Position numbers and translations under genes: made by a program
Notes under the pieces: model-generated
What the model saw: only the letters and a program-made list of their open reading frames with translations
Database searches by the model: none
What the model was told of the DNA's origin: nothing
Source: Pararobbsia silviterrae
GTDB taxonomy: Bacteria > Pseudomonadota > Gammaproteobacteria > Burkholderiales > Burkholderiaceae
DNA: 64,000 nucleotides
Assembly: GCF_003628125.1 (NCBI RefSeq)
Contig: NZ_RBZU01000010.1
Location: 210,223-274,222, forward strand
Direction: 5' to 3'
Shown here: piece after piece, positions 16,767 through 26,516 of the stretch
Numbering within the stretch: position 1 is the first letter of the stretch
Layout: every line of letters begins with the position of its first letter

Positions 16767-18317
16767 ATGGCGAACGATCCCGCGCTGACATCCGGCGCCA
16801 TCGCTCTGAACCGATTCGGTCTCGGCGCACGCGCCAACGAGCCCGTCCCCACGGATCCGAAGCGTTGGCTGCTGTCCCAATTCGACGCCTACGATCCCGC
16901 ACCGCCCGCGTGGCGCGATCAACCGTCGAGCCTGGCGATCGCGGCGGACCTCGAAACGCAGCGCGCGCAGGCCATGGCCATGGCCATGGCCAATGCAAGT
17001 GCGAGTGCGAGTGCGAGTGCCGCGGCCAGTGCGAGCGCCAGTCCAGGCGTCCATGCAAGCGCCGCCGCGTCATCGAACGCGCCGGCCCAGAACATGGCGC
17101 GACAGCCGTTCGGCGCACCGCGCAACAACGACGCCGTACGCAAAGCCGAACGCGTGGCCGCGAACCAGGCCGCGCGCGTCGCCTCGCGCGACACCTACCG
17201 CGATGCCGTCGACGCGCGCGTGCTCAGTGCCCTCACGACGGGCACGCCGTTCATCGAGCGCCTCGTGCATTTCTGGTCGAATCATTTCGCGGTCTCGATC
17301 GACAAGAGCCCGCTCGCGGCCTACGCGGGCGCCTTCGAGGCCGAAGCGATCCGCCCGCACGTGCTCGGCCGCTTCGAAGACATGCTCGTCGCGGTCGAAC
17401 GTCATCCGGCAATGCAATTCTTCCTCGACCAGAACGGCTCGATCGGTCCCGATAGCGCGACCGGCCTGCGCGCAGCCCAGCGCGATCCCGCGCACAAGCG
17501 CGGTCTCAACGAAAACCTTGCGCGCGAGATCATGGAGCTCCATACGCTCGGCGTGCGTACCGGCTATACGCAAGACGACGTCACCGAATTCGCCCGCGCG
17601 ATGACGGGCTGGAGCATCGCGGGCGCGAAGGGCCCGCAGCCCGGCAACGCGCCCAACGGCAGCTTCGTGTTCCGGCCCGACGTCCACGAACCCGGCGTGC
17701 GCACGATCATGGGCCATCGCTACCCGCAGCCCGGCGAAGCGCAAACGCTCGCGATCCTGCACGACCTCTCGACGATGCCCGCAACCGCGCAACACATCGC
17801 GACCAAACTCGCGCGGCACTTCATCGCCGACACGCCGCCGCCCGATGCCGTCGATTCGCTCGCGCTCGCCTATATGCGCAGCGGCGGCGATCTGCCGACC
17901 GTCTATCGCGCGCTCATCGACGCGCCGCAAGCGTGGTCGCCCGCGGCCGTCAAGTTCAAGACGCCCTGGGAATGGACGCTCTCGTCGCTGCGCGGGCTCG
18001 GCGTGCGCGATCTCGGCACGATGCAGCCCGCGCCGCTGCTCACGCAGCTCGGACAGCAAACCTGGCGTCCGGGCTCGCCCGCGGGATACGACGACATTGC
18101 CGCGAGCTGGGCCGCGCCCGATGCGCTCGTACGCCGCGTCGAAGCCGCGCAGCGTCTTGCCGCGCGTTTCGGCGACCGCGCCGATCCGCGCGAACTCGGT
18201 CAACAACTGCTCGCGGGCTCGCTCAGCGATGCGACCGGACTCGCCGTATCGCGCGCGGAAAGCACTTCGACCGCGATTGCGCTGCTGCTCGTGTCACCCG
18301 ATTTTCAACGGAGATAA
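16767..18317 (+). CDS. DUF1800 domain-containing protein
   Basis: The 516-residue protein matches DUF1800, a family of unknown function nearly always encoded next to a DUF1501 protein, as here. Conserved parts are IALNRFGLGARANEP at the start, HFWSNHFAVS near 165, LNENLAREIMELHTLGV near 250, YTQDDVTEFARAMTGW and a late CxxC-free HFIADTPP segment. Residues about 69-95 are a low-complexity Met-Ala/Ser-Ala tract encoded by GGCCAT and AGTGCG hexamers (16971-17040). No signal peptide is evident. The start at 16767 has a GAAGGA ribosome-binding site. The stop is five bases before the next gene. Confidence 0.92.
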   Translation: MANDPALTSGAIALNRFGLGARANEPVPTDPKRWLLSQFDAYDPAPPAWRDQPSSLAIAADLETQRAQAMAMAMANASASASASAAASASASPGVHASAAASSNAPAQNMARQPFGAPRNNDAVRKAERVAANQAARVASRDTYRDAVDARVLSALTTGTPFIERLVHFWSNHFAVSIDKSPLAAYAGAFEAEAIRPHVLGRFEDMLVAVERHPAMQFFLDQNGSIGPDSATGLRAAQRDPAHKRGLNENLAREIMELHTLGVRTGYTQDDVTEFARAMTGWSIAGAKGPQPGNAPNGSFVFRPDVHEPGVRTIMGHRYPQPGEAQTLAILHDLSTMPATAQHIATKLARHFIADTPPPDAVDSLALAYMRSGGDLPTVYRALIDAPQAWSPAAVKFKTPWEWTLSSLRGLGVRDLGTMQPAPLLTQLGQQTWRPGSPAGYDDIAASWAAPDALVRRVEAAQRLAARFGDRADPRELGQQLLAGSLSDATGLAVSRAESTSTAIALLLVSPDFQRR

Positions 18318-18322
18318 CCGCG

Positions 18323-19471
18323 ATGATCGATCGCCGCACTTTTATTCGTCTGGCCGCCGCCGGCGCGGGCGCGATGCTCGTCGGACCGCATATCGCGTTC
18401 GCGCGCGTCGAAACCGATCGCCGGTTCGTCTTCGTGATCCAGCGCGGCGCGGCGGACGGCCTCCATATCGTCGTGCCCTATGGCGATCCCGCCTATGCGA
18501 CGCTGCGCGGATCGCTCGCGGTCGACACGACGTCCGCGCCGAAGCTCGACGGTATGTTCGCGCTACATCCTTCACTCACGCAGATCGCGGCGATGTATGC
18601 GTCGCACGAAGCCTTGTTCGTGCACGCCGTCGCCTCGCCGTATCGCGACCGTTCGCACTTCGATGGACAGAACGTCCTCGAAACGGGCGGCACCGCCGCT
18701 TATCAGCTCAAGGACGGCTGGCTCAACCGGCTCGTGGGCCTGCTGCCCGCGACGCGCGACAACGCGATCGCGTTCGCGCCGACCGTGCCGATGGCGCTGC
18801 GCGGTCCGGCATCGGTCGCCTCGTATGCGGCGTCGGGCTTGCCGCCCGCGCCCGACGATCTGCTCATGCGCGTCTCGCAACTGTATGAACACGACGCACA
18901 GTTACACCCGCTCTGGGACGCCGCGATGACCGCGCGCGGACTCGCGGCCGACGCGGGCGCGCGCCAGGACGCCGCGAGCGTCGGCAAGCTCGCCGCGGGT
19001 TTTCTCGCACGCGACGACGGACCGCGTATCGCGATGATCGAGACAGGCGGATGGGATACGCATAGCGCGCAAGCCGGGCGGCTCACGACGCAACTCAAGG
19101 CGCTCGACGCGATGATCGCCGCGCTGCGCGACGGACTCGGGCCGACCTGGAGCAAGACTACGGTCCTCGTCGCCACCGAGTTCGGCCGCACCGCGGCGCC
19201 GAACGGCACGGCCGGCACTGACCACGGCACGGGTTCGGTCGCGATGCTGATCGGCGGCGCGGTCGCGGGCGGACGCGTCGTCGCAGATTGGCCGGGCCTC
19301 GCACCCGCGAATCTCTATGAAGGCCGCGATCTGAAGCCGACCGCTTCGCTCGATGCGCTGATCGCGGGCGCCGCGAGCGAGAGCCTCGGCCTCGATCCGC
19401 ATCGGACTGCGGCCGCGCTGTTCGCGCGCGTCGGCGGCATCCGGCCCGTCGGGGGATTGATTCGAACGTGA
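18323..19471 (+). CDS. DUF1501 domain-containing protein, probably Tat-exported
   Basis: The 382-residue protein opens with a twin-arginine signal (DRRTFIRLAAAGAGA), so it is probably exported folded to the periplasm. The body fits DUF1501, a sulfatase/alkaline-phosphatase-like fold family. It has GAADGLHIVVPYGDPAY, SPYRDRSHFDGQNVLE, a GGWDTHS motif with likely metal ligands, VATEFGRTAAPN and TDHGTGSVAMLIGG with the Asp-His pair. It starts five bases after the DUF1800 stop with a GGAGATA site, so the pair forms an operon. The biochemical role of the pair is unknown. Confidence 0.93.
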   Translation: MIDRRTFIRLAAAGAGAMLVGPHIAFARVETDRRFVFVIQRGAADGLHIVVPYGDPAYATLRGSLAVDTTSAPKLDGMFALHPSLTQIAAMYASHEALFVHAVASPYRDRSHFDGQNVLETGGTAAYQLKDGWLNRLVGLLPATRDNAIAFAPTVPMALRGPASVASYAASGLPPAPDDLLMRVSQLYEHDAQLHPLWDAAMTARGLAADAGARQDAASVGKLAAGFLARDDGPRIAMIETGGWDTHSAQAGRLTTQLKALDAMIAALRDGLGPTWSKTTVLVATEFGRTAAPNGTAGTDHGTGSVAMLIGGAVAGGRVVADWPGLAPANLYEGRDLKPTASLDALIAGAASESLGLDPHRTAAALFARVGGIRPVGGLIRT

Positions 19472-19598
19472 TGGGCGGCACGCATCGGGAGCGGCGTACA
19501 CCGATGACGCACCGCATGAAGAACGGTCCGCCTCGATGCGCGTCCGTCGATCACGGCGCGCGCACCGCATCCCGACGTCCGCATCGTCTCGCCGATCG

Positions 19599-21173
19599 TC
19601 AAGGACTCGACGACGACCCTTGCGCCGCAGATGCGGGAAGCGCGGTCCCCGCATCCGTCTGTGCCGCCGCATCGGCCTTCGCCTCGGCTTCGATGACCCA
19701 TCCGCCGCCCATTGCCTTATAGAGCGTCACGAGCGACGTGAGAACGAGGCTATGCGTCTGCGCGACGCTCAATTGCGCGCTGAACAGACTGCGCTCCGCG
19801 TCGAGCACCTCGATATAGCTCGTATAGCCGCCCTCGTAACGCATTCGCGCCATATGGGCATACGTCGTCAACGCATCGACCTGACGCGATTGCGAGGCAA
19901 GCTGCTCGCGCGACTTCTGGACGCCGATCAGCGTGTCGTCGACTTCCTGAAACGCTGTCTGTACTGTCTTCTCGTACGTATAGAGCGCCTGTTGCTGCTG
20001 CGCCTCGGCCTGCCGAACCTGGCCCGTGATATTGCCCGCCGTGAAGATCGGCTGCGCAACGGAGCCCGCGAGCGACCAGAACTTCGTCGGTCCCGTGAAC
20101 AGATTCGACAATTGCGCACTCTCGGTGCCGAGCACGCCCGTCAACGAGATCTGCGGGAAATAGAGCGCGCGCGCCGCGCCGATCAACGCATTCGCGGCGA
20201 CCAGATCCTGTTCGGCGCCGAGCACGTCGGGCCGGCGTTCGAGCAGATCGGACGGCAACCCCGCAGGCAGCACGGGCGCATTGAGCGCATCGATCGAGCG
20301 GCCGCGCGCGATCGGCCCGGGATTGCGGCCGAGCAATACCGACAACGCATCTTCTTGCTGCGCGATCTGCGCCTCGATCTGCGGCACCGTCGCCGCCGAC
20401 GCCTCGTATTCGGACTGGCTCTGCGCAAGCTCCATCTGCGAGATCTCGCCGCCGTTGAAACGCAACGTGAACACGTGGACGGAATCGGCGCGACTCGCTG
20501 TCGTCTCTTTCGCGATTTCGAGCTGCGCATCGAGCGCGCGCAAATTGACATAGCCCGATGCGACCGATGCGACGAGCGCGAGAATCGTCGCGCGGCGGCC
20601 TTCGACGCTCGACAGCACGCTCGCGCGCGCCGCCTCCGTTTCGCGGCGGATCCGCCCGAACAGATCGATCTCCCATGACACGCCGAGCGTCGCGTCGAAT
20701 GCGTTGCCGACCGGACTCGCACCACGCGGCAACAGCGCCGCCTGCGTCTGATCGAGACGCTGCCGCTGCGCGTCGAAACCCGCGCTGACTTGCGGAAAGA
20801 ATTGCGAACGCGTCTGCACGAATTGCGCGCGATATTGATCGACTCGCGCAGCGGCGATCTTGACGTCCTTGTTGTTCGCCAGGGCCGTCGCGATCAGATC
20901 GTTGAGCACGGGATCGTTGAATTGCTCCCACCAAGCCGCGTCGGCGACGGCCGACATCTCCGTGTCCGCGAAGCGGAAGTTCGCGGGCACTTCGACTTTC
21001 GGCCGCGCATAGTCGGGGCCGAGCGTGCACGCGCCCAGGCTCATGATCATCGATGCACCCGCGAGCACGGCGCGTATCGATACGCGCCGCGCCGCGCGGC
21101 CTCGCGAACCCGGCCGTTGCCCGCTCCCGGTTTTGCCGGACGCGTTCGCATGCATGACGATCGGGGCCTTCAT
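19599..21173 (-). CDS. RND efflux outer-membrane lipoprotein (NodT/OprM family)
   Basis: The 524-residue outer-membrane factor forms the exit duct of the pump. An N-terminal lipoprotein signal ends in the lipobox LGAC (Cys near residue 48). Two TolC-type halves follow, each with the PXF/DLFGR and ALxDYEKTVQTAFQEVDD-type helices (WEIDLFGRIRRE, YEKTVQTAFQEVDDTL). The C-terminal tail after GGGW is Ala/Ser-rich. The gene start lies one base after the permease stop (TGAgATG), which marks a translationally coupled operon. It should work with the permease and adaptor encoded upstream. Confidence 0.93.
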   Translation of the reverse strand: MKAPIVMHANASGKTGSGQRPGSRGRAARRVSIRAVLAGASMIMSLGACTLGPDYARPKVEVPANFRFADTEMSAVADAAWWEQFNDPVLNDLIATALANNKDVKIAAARVDQYRAQFVQTRSQFFPQVSAGFDAQRQRLDQTQAALLPRGASPVGNAFDATLGVSWEIDLFGRIRRETEAARASVLSSVEGRRATILALVASVASGYVNLRALDAQLEIAKETTASRADSVHVFTLRFNGGEISQMELAQSQSEYEASAATVPQIEAQIAQQEDALSVLLGRNPGPIARGRSIDALNAPVLPAGLPSDLLERRPDVLGAEQDLVAANALIGAARALYFPQISLTGVLGTESAQLSNLFTGPTKFWSLAGSVAQPIFTAGNITGQVRQAEAQQQQALYTYEKTVQTAFQEVDDTLIGVQKSREQLASQSRQVDALTTYAHMARMRYEGGYTSYIEVLDAERSLFSAQLSVAQTHSLVLTSLVTLYKAMGGGWVIEAEAKADAAAQTDAGTALPASAAQGSSSSP

Positions 21174-21174
21174 C

Positions 21175-24100
21175 TCAGTCGTCCCGCGTCGTCGCGGACG
21201 CCACCGAAGCCCCCGACGCGGGCGGCGCCACTGGGCCGGATCCGCCTTCGGATTCATGCGGCTCATGCTTCGATTTGTCGCCGCGCTCGGACAACGATTC
21301 AAGCAGGAAGAAGAACATCGGGATAAAGAACACGGCGATACAGGTCGCGCCGATCATGCCGCCGATCACGCCCGTACCGATCGAATGTCGGCTGTTCTGC
21401 GAGGCACCGACTGCGATCGCCAGCGGCACGCAGCCGAGAATAAACGCGAGTGACGTCATGACGATCGGACGCAGACGCTCTTTCGCCGCGCCGACCGCCG
21501 ACTCGTAGACCGACTTGCCCTGCTCGCGATTGAGCACGGCGAATTCGAAAATCAGGATCGCGTTCTTCGCCGCGAGCGCGATCAACATCGTCAGGCCGAT
21601 CTGGAAATAGATATCGTTGTCGAGTCCGCGCAGCAGCACCGCGAGCAACGCACCGAACAGCGCGAACGGCACGGCCATGAGCACGCCGATCGGCAAGCTC
21701 CATTTCTCGTACTGCGCGGCCAGGATCAGGAACACCATGACGAGGCCGAACACGAAGACGAGCCCCGACGTGCCGCCCGATTTGACCGATTCGTACGCCT
21801 CGCCGCTCCATCCGACGTCGTAGCCCGACGGCATTTGCGCGGCGAGTTCCTGAAGCGTCGAAATCACCTGACCCGAGCTGTAGCCGGGCGCGGCGTTGAC
21901 CGTGATCTTCACGGCGGGGAAGTTGTTGAACCGCGTGATCAGATCGGGCCCGGTCACGTACTGATACGAGACGAACGACTTGAGCGGCACCATGCTGCCC
22001 GATACGTTGCGCACGAAGATCTGATCCAGATCGTTCGGCGTGAGCCGATACGACGGCTCGGCTTGCAGAATGACCTGCCAGAGCCGGCTCGACCGCGTGA
22101 ACTGCGAGACATAGAGCGAACCGAACATCGTCTGCAACGCACTATAGGCATCGCTGATCGGCACACCAAGCGTCGAGGCCTTGTCGCGATCGACGTTCGC
22201 GCGCAATTGCTGAGACGCCGCGTTGAACGTCGACGTGACCCCCGTGAGTTCGGGCCGCTTCTTCGCGCGCGCGACGAAATCCTGCACGACCTGCGCCAGT
22301 TGCGCGATCGTGCCGTCGCCCGTGCTCTGGATCCACATCTCGGTGCCGCCCGTCGTGCCGAGCCCCGGAATCGCGGGCGGATTGATCGGCAGCACGATCC
22401 CCTCCTGGATCGTCGACAAGGACTTGTACGCGCCGACGAGCAATGCGCGCACGTTCTGCGTGCGAATGTTGTCCGACGAATAGCGCTCGTCGAATCCCTT
22501 GAGTCCGATAAAGAACGTGCCCGCGTTGTTCTTGATCTGGCTGTCGAGCAGGCTGTAGCCCGTGATCGTCGTCACGCTGTCGACGCCCGGCTGCTTCGAG
22601 AAGTAGTTCGTGACGTCGCCCGAGACCGCCTCCGTGCGATCGAGACTCGCGGCATCGGGCATCAGCACCGCGCCGAGCAGATAGCCTTGATCTTCGGGCG
22701 GCAGGAACGCACCCGGGATCGAACGCATCATCAGCACGGCCAGCGCGATGACGCCCGCGAACAGCAGCAGGCCGATCACATAGCGCTTGATCACAAGCTC
22801 GACGAGATTGCCGTACCCGTGCGTCATGCGCGAGAACCCGTTTTCGAACCATTTGAAAAAGCCGCGCTTTTCCTTGTGCGTGGGCTTGAGCAACACCGCG
22901 GCCAGCGCGGGCGACAGCGTCAGCGCGACGATGCCCGACAGGACGACGGAGATCGCGATCGTGATCGCGAACTGCTTGTAGAGCTGCCCCGTGATGCCAC
23001 CGAGAAACGCGACGGGCACAAACACCGCGCACATCACGAGCACGATCGCGACGACCGGCCCCGAGACCTCGTCCATCGCGAGCTTCGCGGCGTCCTTCGG
23101 ACTGAGCTTGCGCTCGGTCATATTACGCTCGACGTTCTCGATGACGACGATCGCATCGTCGACGACGATGCCGATCGCAAGCACCATGCCGAACAACGTC
23201 AGCATATTGATCGAGAAGCCCAGCGCCGACATGCCCATGAACGTGCCGACGATCGAGACCGGCACGGCGAGCACGGGAATCAGCGTCGCCCGGAAGCTCT
23301 GCAGGAAGATGTACACGACGACGACGACAAGGATGACGGCCTCGAAGAACGTCTTGACGACATCGGAGATCGACGCGCGCGTGAACTCGGTCGTGTCCAT
23401 CGCGATCTTGTATTCGATGCCCTGGGGAAACGTCTTCTTCATGCTCTCGAGCGTCTTGCGAACCTGCTTCGACACATCGAGCGCGTTCGCGCCCGGCTGC
23501 TGATAGACCGCGATGACCGTCGCGGGCTTGCCCTGGAAACGGCCGCGAATCGAATAGTCCTTCTGCCCGAGTTCGGCGCGGCCGATGTCCTTGAGCCGCA
23601 CGATCGCGGCCGCACCGCTTTGCGCGCGAATGATGATGTTCTCGAACTCCGCGGGATCGACGAGACGTCCGGACGTCGTGACGGCAAACGACTGTTCGAC
23701 CGCCGATCCCGTCGGCGACTGGCCGAGCCGGCCGACCGCGAACTGCTGGTTCTGGTTCGCAACCGCGCTCTGCACGTCGGCCGCAGTGATGCCGAGCTGC
23801 GCCATGCGATCAGGCCGCAGCCAGATACGCATCGCGTAGTCGGGCGTGCCGAAGATGCTCGCCTGGTTCGCGCCCGGAATGCGCTTGAGCGCGTCGAGCA
23901 CATAGATGTTCGCGTAGTTCGCGATATAGGTCGCGTCGTACCGCTCCTCGGGCGAGTAGATCGCGATGACCATCATGAAGGCCGACGATTTTTTCTGGAC
24001 CTGGATGCCCTGCGACTGCACCGATTGAGGCAACTGCGGCAACGCGAGATTCACGCGGTTCTGCACGTCGACCTGCGCGAGTTCGGGGTTCGTGCCGATC

Positions 24101-24390
24101 TCGAAGTACGCGTTGATCGTCAGGTTGCCGGTCGACGAACTCGACGAGCTCATGTAGATCATGTTGTCCGCGCCGTTGACTTGCTGCTCGATCGGCGCGG
24201 CCACATTATCGGCGACGACGTCGGCGCTCGCGCCCGGATACGTCGCGGAGATCGTGATCTGCGGCGGCGTGATGTCCGGGTATTGCGCGATCGGCAACGA
24301 GAACATCGCGAGAGCGCCCGCGAGCGTGATCACGATCGAGATCACCGACGCGAAGATCGGCCGGTCGATGCAGAAGTGCGAAATATTCAT
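21175..24390 (-). CDS. RND multidrug efflux permease, HAE1 family
   Basis: The 1071-residue inner-membrane proton/drug antiporter has the classic AcrB/MexB order. It starts FCIDRPIFASVISIVITLAG, with a large periplasmic loop after TM1. TM4 carries the proton-relay pair in VVDDAIVVIEN, a second periplasmic loop follows PGAFLPPEDQG, and the C-terminal half ends FFIPMFFFLLESL. The HAE1 features IAQYPDITPPQI and MSSSSSSTGN are clear. The polar tail contains Pro/Ser/Gly. Its ATG overlaps the adaptor stop as ATGA. Substrates, typically hydrophobic drugs or solvents, cannot be named from sequence. Confidence 0.96.
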   Translation of the reverse strand: MNISHFCIDRPIFASVISIVITLAGALAMFSLPIAQYPDITPPQITISATYPGASADVVADNVAAPIEQQVNGADNMIYMSSSSSSTGNLTINAYFEIGTNPELAQVDVQNRVNLALPQLPQSVQSQGIQVQKKSSAFMMVIAIYSPEERYDATYIANYANIYVLDALKRIPGANQASIFGTPDYAMRIWLRPDRMAQLGITAADVQSAVANQNQQFAVGRLGQSPTGSAVEQSFAVTTSGRLVDPAEFENIIIRAQSGAAAIVRLKDIGRAELGQKDYSIRGRFQGKPATVIAVYQQPGANALDVSKQVRKTLESMKKTFPQGIEYKIAMDTTEFTRASISDVVKTFFEAVILVVVVVYIFLQSFRATLIPVLAVPVSIVGTFMGMSALGFSINMLTLFGMVLAIGIVVDDAIVVIENVERNMTERKLSPKDAAKLAMDEVSGPVVAIVLVMCAVFVPVAFLGGITGQLYKQFAITIAISVVLSGIVALTLSPALAAVLLKPTHKEKRGFFKWFENGFSRMTHGYGNLVELVIKRYVIGLLLFAGVIALAVLMMRSIPGAFLPPEDQGYLLGAVLMPDAASLDRTEAVSGDVTNYFSKQPGVDSVTTITGYSLLDSQIKNNAGTFFIGLKGFDERYSSDNIRTQNVRALLVGAYKSLSTIQEGIVLPINPPAIPGLGTTGGTEMWIQSTGDGTIAQLAQVVQDFVARAKKRPELTGVTSTFNAASQQLRANVDRDKASTLGVPISDAYSALQTMFGSLYVSQFTRSSRLWQVILQAEPSYRLTPNDLDQIFVRNVSGSMVPLKSFVSYQYVTGPDLITRFNNFPAVKITVNAAPGYSSGQVISTLQELAAQMPSGYDVGWSGEAYESVKSGGTSGLVFVFGLVMVFLILAAQYEKWSLPIGVLMAVPFALFGALLAVLLRGLDNDIYFQIGLTMLIALAAKNAILIFEFAVLNREQGKSVYESAVGAAKERLRPIVMTSLAFILGCVPLAIAVGASQNSRHSIGTGVIGGMIGATCIAVFFIPMFFFLLESLSERGDKSKHEPHESEGGSGPVAPPASGASVASATTRDD

Positions 24391-25601
24391 TCGGCGGCCC
24401 CTTGGGCCGTCTTGCCCGGCTCGCCTGTGATCTTGAGTTGCGACTCGGCCGAGACGCGAATCGCGCCGTCGACGATCACGCGCTCGCCCGCATGCAGGCC
24501 GTCGGTGATGAACCAGTCGTCGCCATGCCACTCGCCGACCTCGACGACACGCTGATGCGGCTTGCCGTCGCTTTCGACGACCCACAGGAAGTGACTCTTC
24601 GAGCCTTGCAGCACCGCGCGCTGCGGCACGAGCAGCGCATTCGGCCGCACCGCGCCCGAGACGCGCGCGCGCACGAACTGGCCGGGCCGCAACGTGCCCT
24701 TCGCGTTCTCGAACACGGCGCGCACGAGGAAGGTCCCCGTCTCCGAACTGAATGCGGGGTTCGTGAAATCGATGTGCCCCTGCCCCGGAAAAACCGATCC
24801 ATCGGCGAGAATCAATGTCACGTCGAACTGGTTATGCGGCGGAAAGCGCAGTTGACCGGTCGTGATCTGGTCGCGATACCGGAGCAGCTCGTTTTCCGAA
24901 ATGCTGAAATTGACCCACATCGGGTCGAGTTGATAGACGTAGGTCAGCAGGCCCGAGGTCGTCGGCGTCACGTAGCTGCCTTCCTGTTCGCGCGCATAGC
25001 TCGACAGCCCGGTCAGCGGCGACTTGATGATCGTGTAGCTCAGATTGAGTTCGGCGGTTTCGACCTGGCCCTGCGCGGAAATGACGGCTGCCTCGGCCTG
25101 CTTCTCGTCGCCGATCGCGTCGTCGCGGTCTTTTTGACTCAATGCGTTCTGCGCGGCCAGCGGCAGCACGCGCGCGAGGTTTGCCTTGGAGACCGTCAGC
25201 CGCGCCTGCTGCTGCGCGAGCGCGCCCTTCGCGGTCTGCAACGCCGCTTCGAAAGGCTTGCGGTCCATCACGAACATGACCTGACCCGCATGCACGAGCG
25301 AGCCTTCGGTGTACGCGCGCTTGTCGAGAAAACCGTCGACGCGCGCGCGGATCTCGACCTCGCGCGAACTCTGCGTCTGCGCCGTAAAGATGAAATCGAC
25401 CGGGGTTTCCTGTTGCGTGACCGTCATGACGGTCACGGGCACGGGCGGTATCGCCTGCGCAGGAGGCTTCTTGTCACACGCGGACAATGCGAACGCGAGG
25501 GCAAGCGCAGCAATGCGTGCGATCGCCACGCATCGGCGCCCGCCGCGATCGGCTAGCCGCCCTTCGTCTGAGACTCCCCGTCGCTGCGGCCTGACTCCCA
25601 T
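24387..25601 (-). CDS. RND efflux periplasmic adaptor (membrane-fusion lipoprotein)
   Basis: The 404-residue adaptor links the permease to the outer-membrane channel. A signal sequence ends in LSAC, a lipobox with Cys near residue 42. The lipoyl half-motif EVEIRARVDGFLDKRAYTEGSLVHAGQVMF, a coiled-coil hairpin (about 100-175), the YTIIKSPLTG lipoyl return and beta-barrel and membrane-proximal domains follow in order. The start at 25601 is chosen because GGAGGCG stands in front; a Met at 25634 has no such site. It is the first gene of the pump operon. Confidence 0.94.
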   Translation of the reverse strand: MGVRPQRRGVSDEGRLADRGGRRCVAIARIAALALAFALSACDKKPPAQAIPPVPVTVMTVTQQETPVDFIFTAQTQSSREVEIRARVDGFLDKRAYTEGSLVHAGQVMFVMDRKPFEAALQTAKGALAQQQARLTVSKANLARVLPLAAQNALSQKDRDDAIGDEKQAEAAVISAQGQVETAELNLSYTIIKSPLTGLSSYAREQEGSYVTPTTSGLLTYVYQLDPMWVNFSISENELLRYRDQITTGQLRFPPHNQFDVTLILADGSVFPGQGHIDFTNPAFSSETGTFLVRAVFENAKGTLRPGQFVRARVSGAVRPNALLVPQRAVLQGSKSHFLWVVESDGKPHQRVVEVGEWHGDDWFITDGLHAGERVIVDGAIRVSAESQLKITGEPGKTAQGAAE

Positions 25602-26073
25602 TGACGCCTCCACATCGAACTCGATTGCGAGCACGTGAATCGCGCATGAAATACGGGTGCGTGATGCGTTCTTGAATACGGCTTTGGTCTGGAGCCGTTA
25701 AAGCCTAGCAATCGACTTTTCAAATAACAAGCGAGTGGAAGAAGACACTGCGACGACGCTAACGATCGCGGATCGCGATCGTTCGGACTGCGGCTCGAAC
25801 GACGATTCCGCGGACGTCGATCCGGTTCATCAATCTGTGTCTGCAATGCACACAGTTTGAACGTCGGCAATCGGAGGGTATGAGGAACAGTACGTCGCAA
25901 ACGGAGGAAAACGGGGGAACACGGCGGAAACGCGCATGACGAACGCGGCGTTGCAGCAATACCGCAACGCCATGCGGTGTGCGGTGTGCGGTGTGCGGTG
26001 TGCGGTGTGCGGTGTGCGGTGTGCGGTGTGCGGTGTGCGGTGTGCGGTGTGCGGTGTGCGGTGTGCGGTGTGC
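25602..26073. repeat. Pump promoter region with a 14-copy GCGGTGT tandem repeat
   Basis: From 25974 to 26073 the sequence is 14 perfect copies of GCGGTGT plus two bases. The array abuts the stop codon of the MarR gene on the minus strand. The rest of the gap is less GC-rich and should hold the pump promoter. An imperfect inverted repeat, CTGTGT-N9-ACACAG at 25835-25855, resembles half-sites of the palindrome in front of the MarR gene. Confidence 0.85.
25835..25855. promoter_or_regulatory. Possible MarR operator upstream of the efflux operon
   Basis: CTGTGT and ACACAG half-sites frame a 9-base centre containing TGCA twice. The half-sites match the outer arms of the perfect palindrome at 26517-26532. 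The position, about 235 bp upstream of the adaptor start, suits a regulator site. This is inference from similarity. Confidence 0.35.
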
Positions 26074-26502
26074 TCAGGCCTGCGGGACCGCGAAGAGTTC
26101 CGAGCGCAAGGCCTTCGCGCGCGCGGAGCCGAACGATGCTTCGAACTCGTGCTGGGCGACGCGCCAGCATTCGCGCGCCTCGCCGAACTTCGCACGGCCC
26201 GCATCGGACAGATTGAACACATGCGTGCGCGAGTCGTGCTCGGCCGTGCCCGTCACGATCAAGTTGTCGCGCTGCAGCGGCTTCATCGCGCGCACGAGCG
26301 TCGTGCGGTCCATCACCATCGATTCGGCCAGCTCCGCCATCGTCCAGTCGCCACGGCGCGCGAGCTTCGCGAGCAGCGAAAACTGCGCGGCCGTCAGGCC
26401 GACGGGCGCGAGATGGCGTTCATACAACTGCGTGACATAACGCGCGGCTTGACGCAGCGCGAAACAGTTGCATTCGTCGAAGGCAGGCGAGTCTTTGTTC
26501 AT
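26074..26502 (-). CDS. MarR-family regulator, likely repressor of the adjacent RND pump
   Basis: The 142-residue protein has the MarR fold: an N-terminal dimerisation helix with CNCFALRQAARYVTQLYERHLAP, then LTAAQFSLLAKLARRGDWTMAELAESMVMDRTTLVRAMKPLQ as the DNA-binding helices, and HDSRTHVFNLSDAGRAKF as the wing. Two Cys lie near residues 11 and 13, which could be redox-sensitive as in some MarR proteins. It is just upstream of the pump genes on the same strand, the usual arrangement for an efflux repressor. A 16-bp palindrome ends 15 bp upstream of the start codon and is the probable operator. Confidence 0.9.
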   Translation of the reverse strand: MNKDSPAFDECNCFALRQAARYVTQLYERHLAPVGLTAAQFSLLAKLARRGDWTMAELAESMVMDRTTLVRAMKPLQRDNLIVTGTAEHDSRTHVFNLSDAGRAKFGEARECWRVAQHEFEASFGSARAKALRSELFAVPQA

Positions 26503-26516
26503 GCGGGCAAGGATAT

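Noticed and set aside
21835..24555. 906-codon plus-strand frame opposite the RND permease
   Set aside because: It is an Arg/Asp-rich antisense shadow typical of GC-rich genes; the permease has strong family motifs.
25974..26073. Possible CRISPR array
   Set aside because: The units are directly joined 7-bp repeats with no spacers, and no cas genes are present.
25977..26216. Frames across the GCGGTGT array as Cys-rich proteins
   Set aside because: A 7-bp repeat opens all three frames; no start signal or codon bias supports translation.
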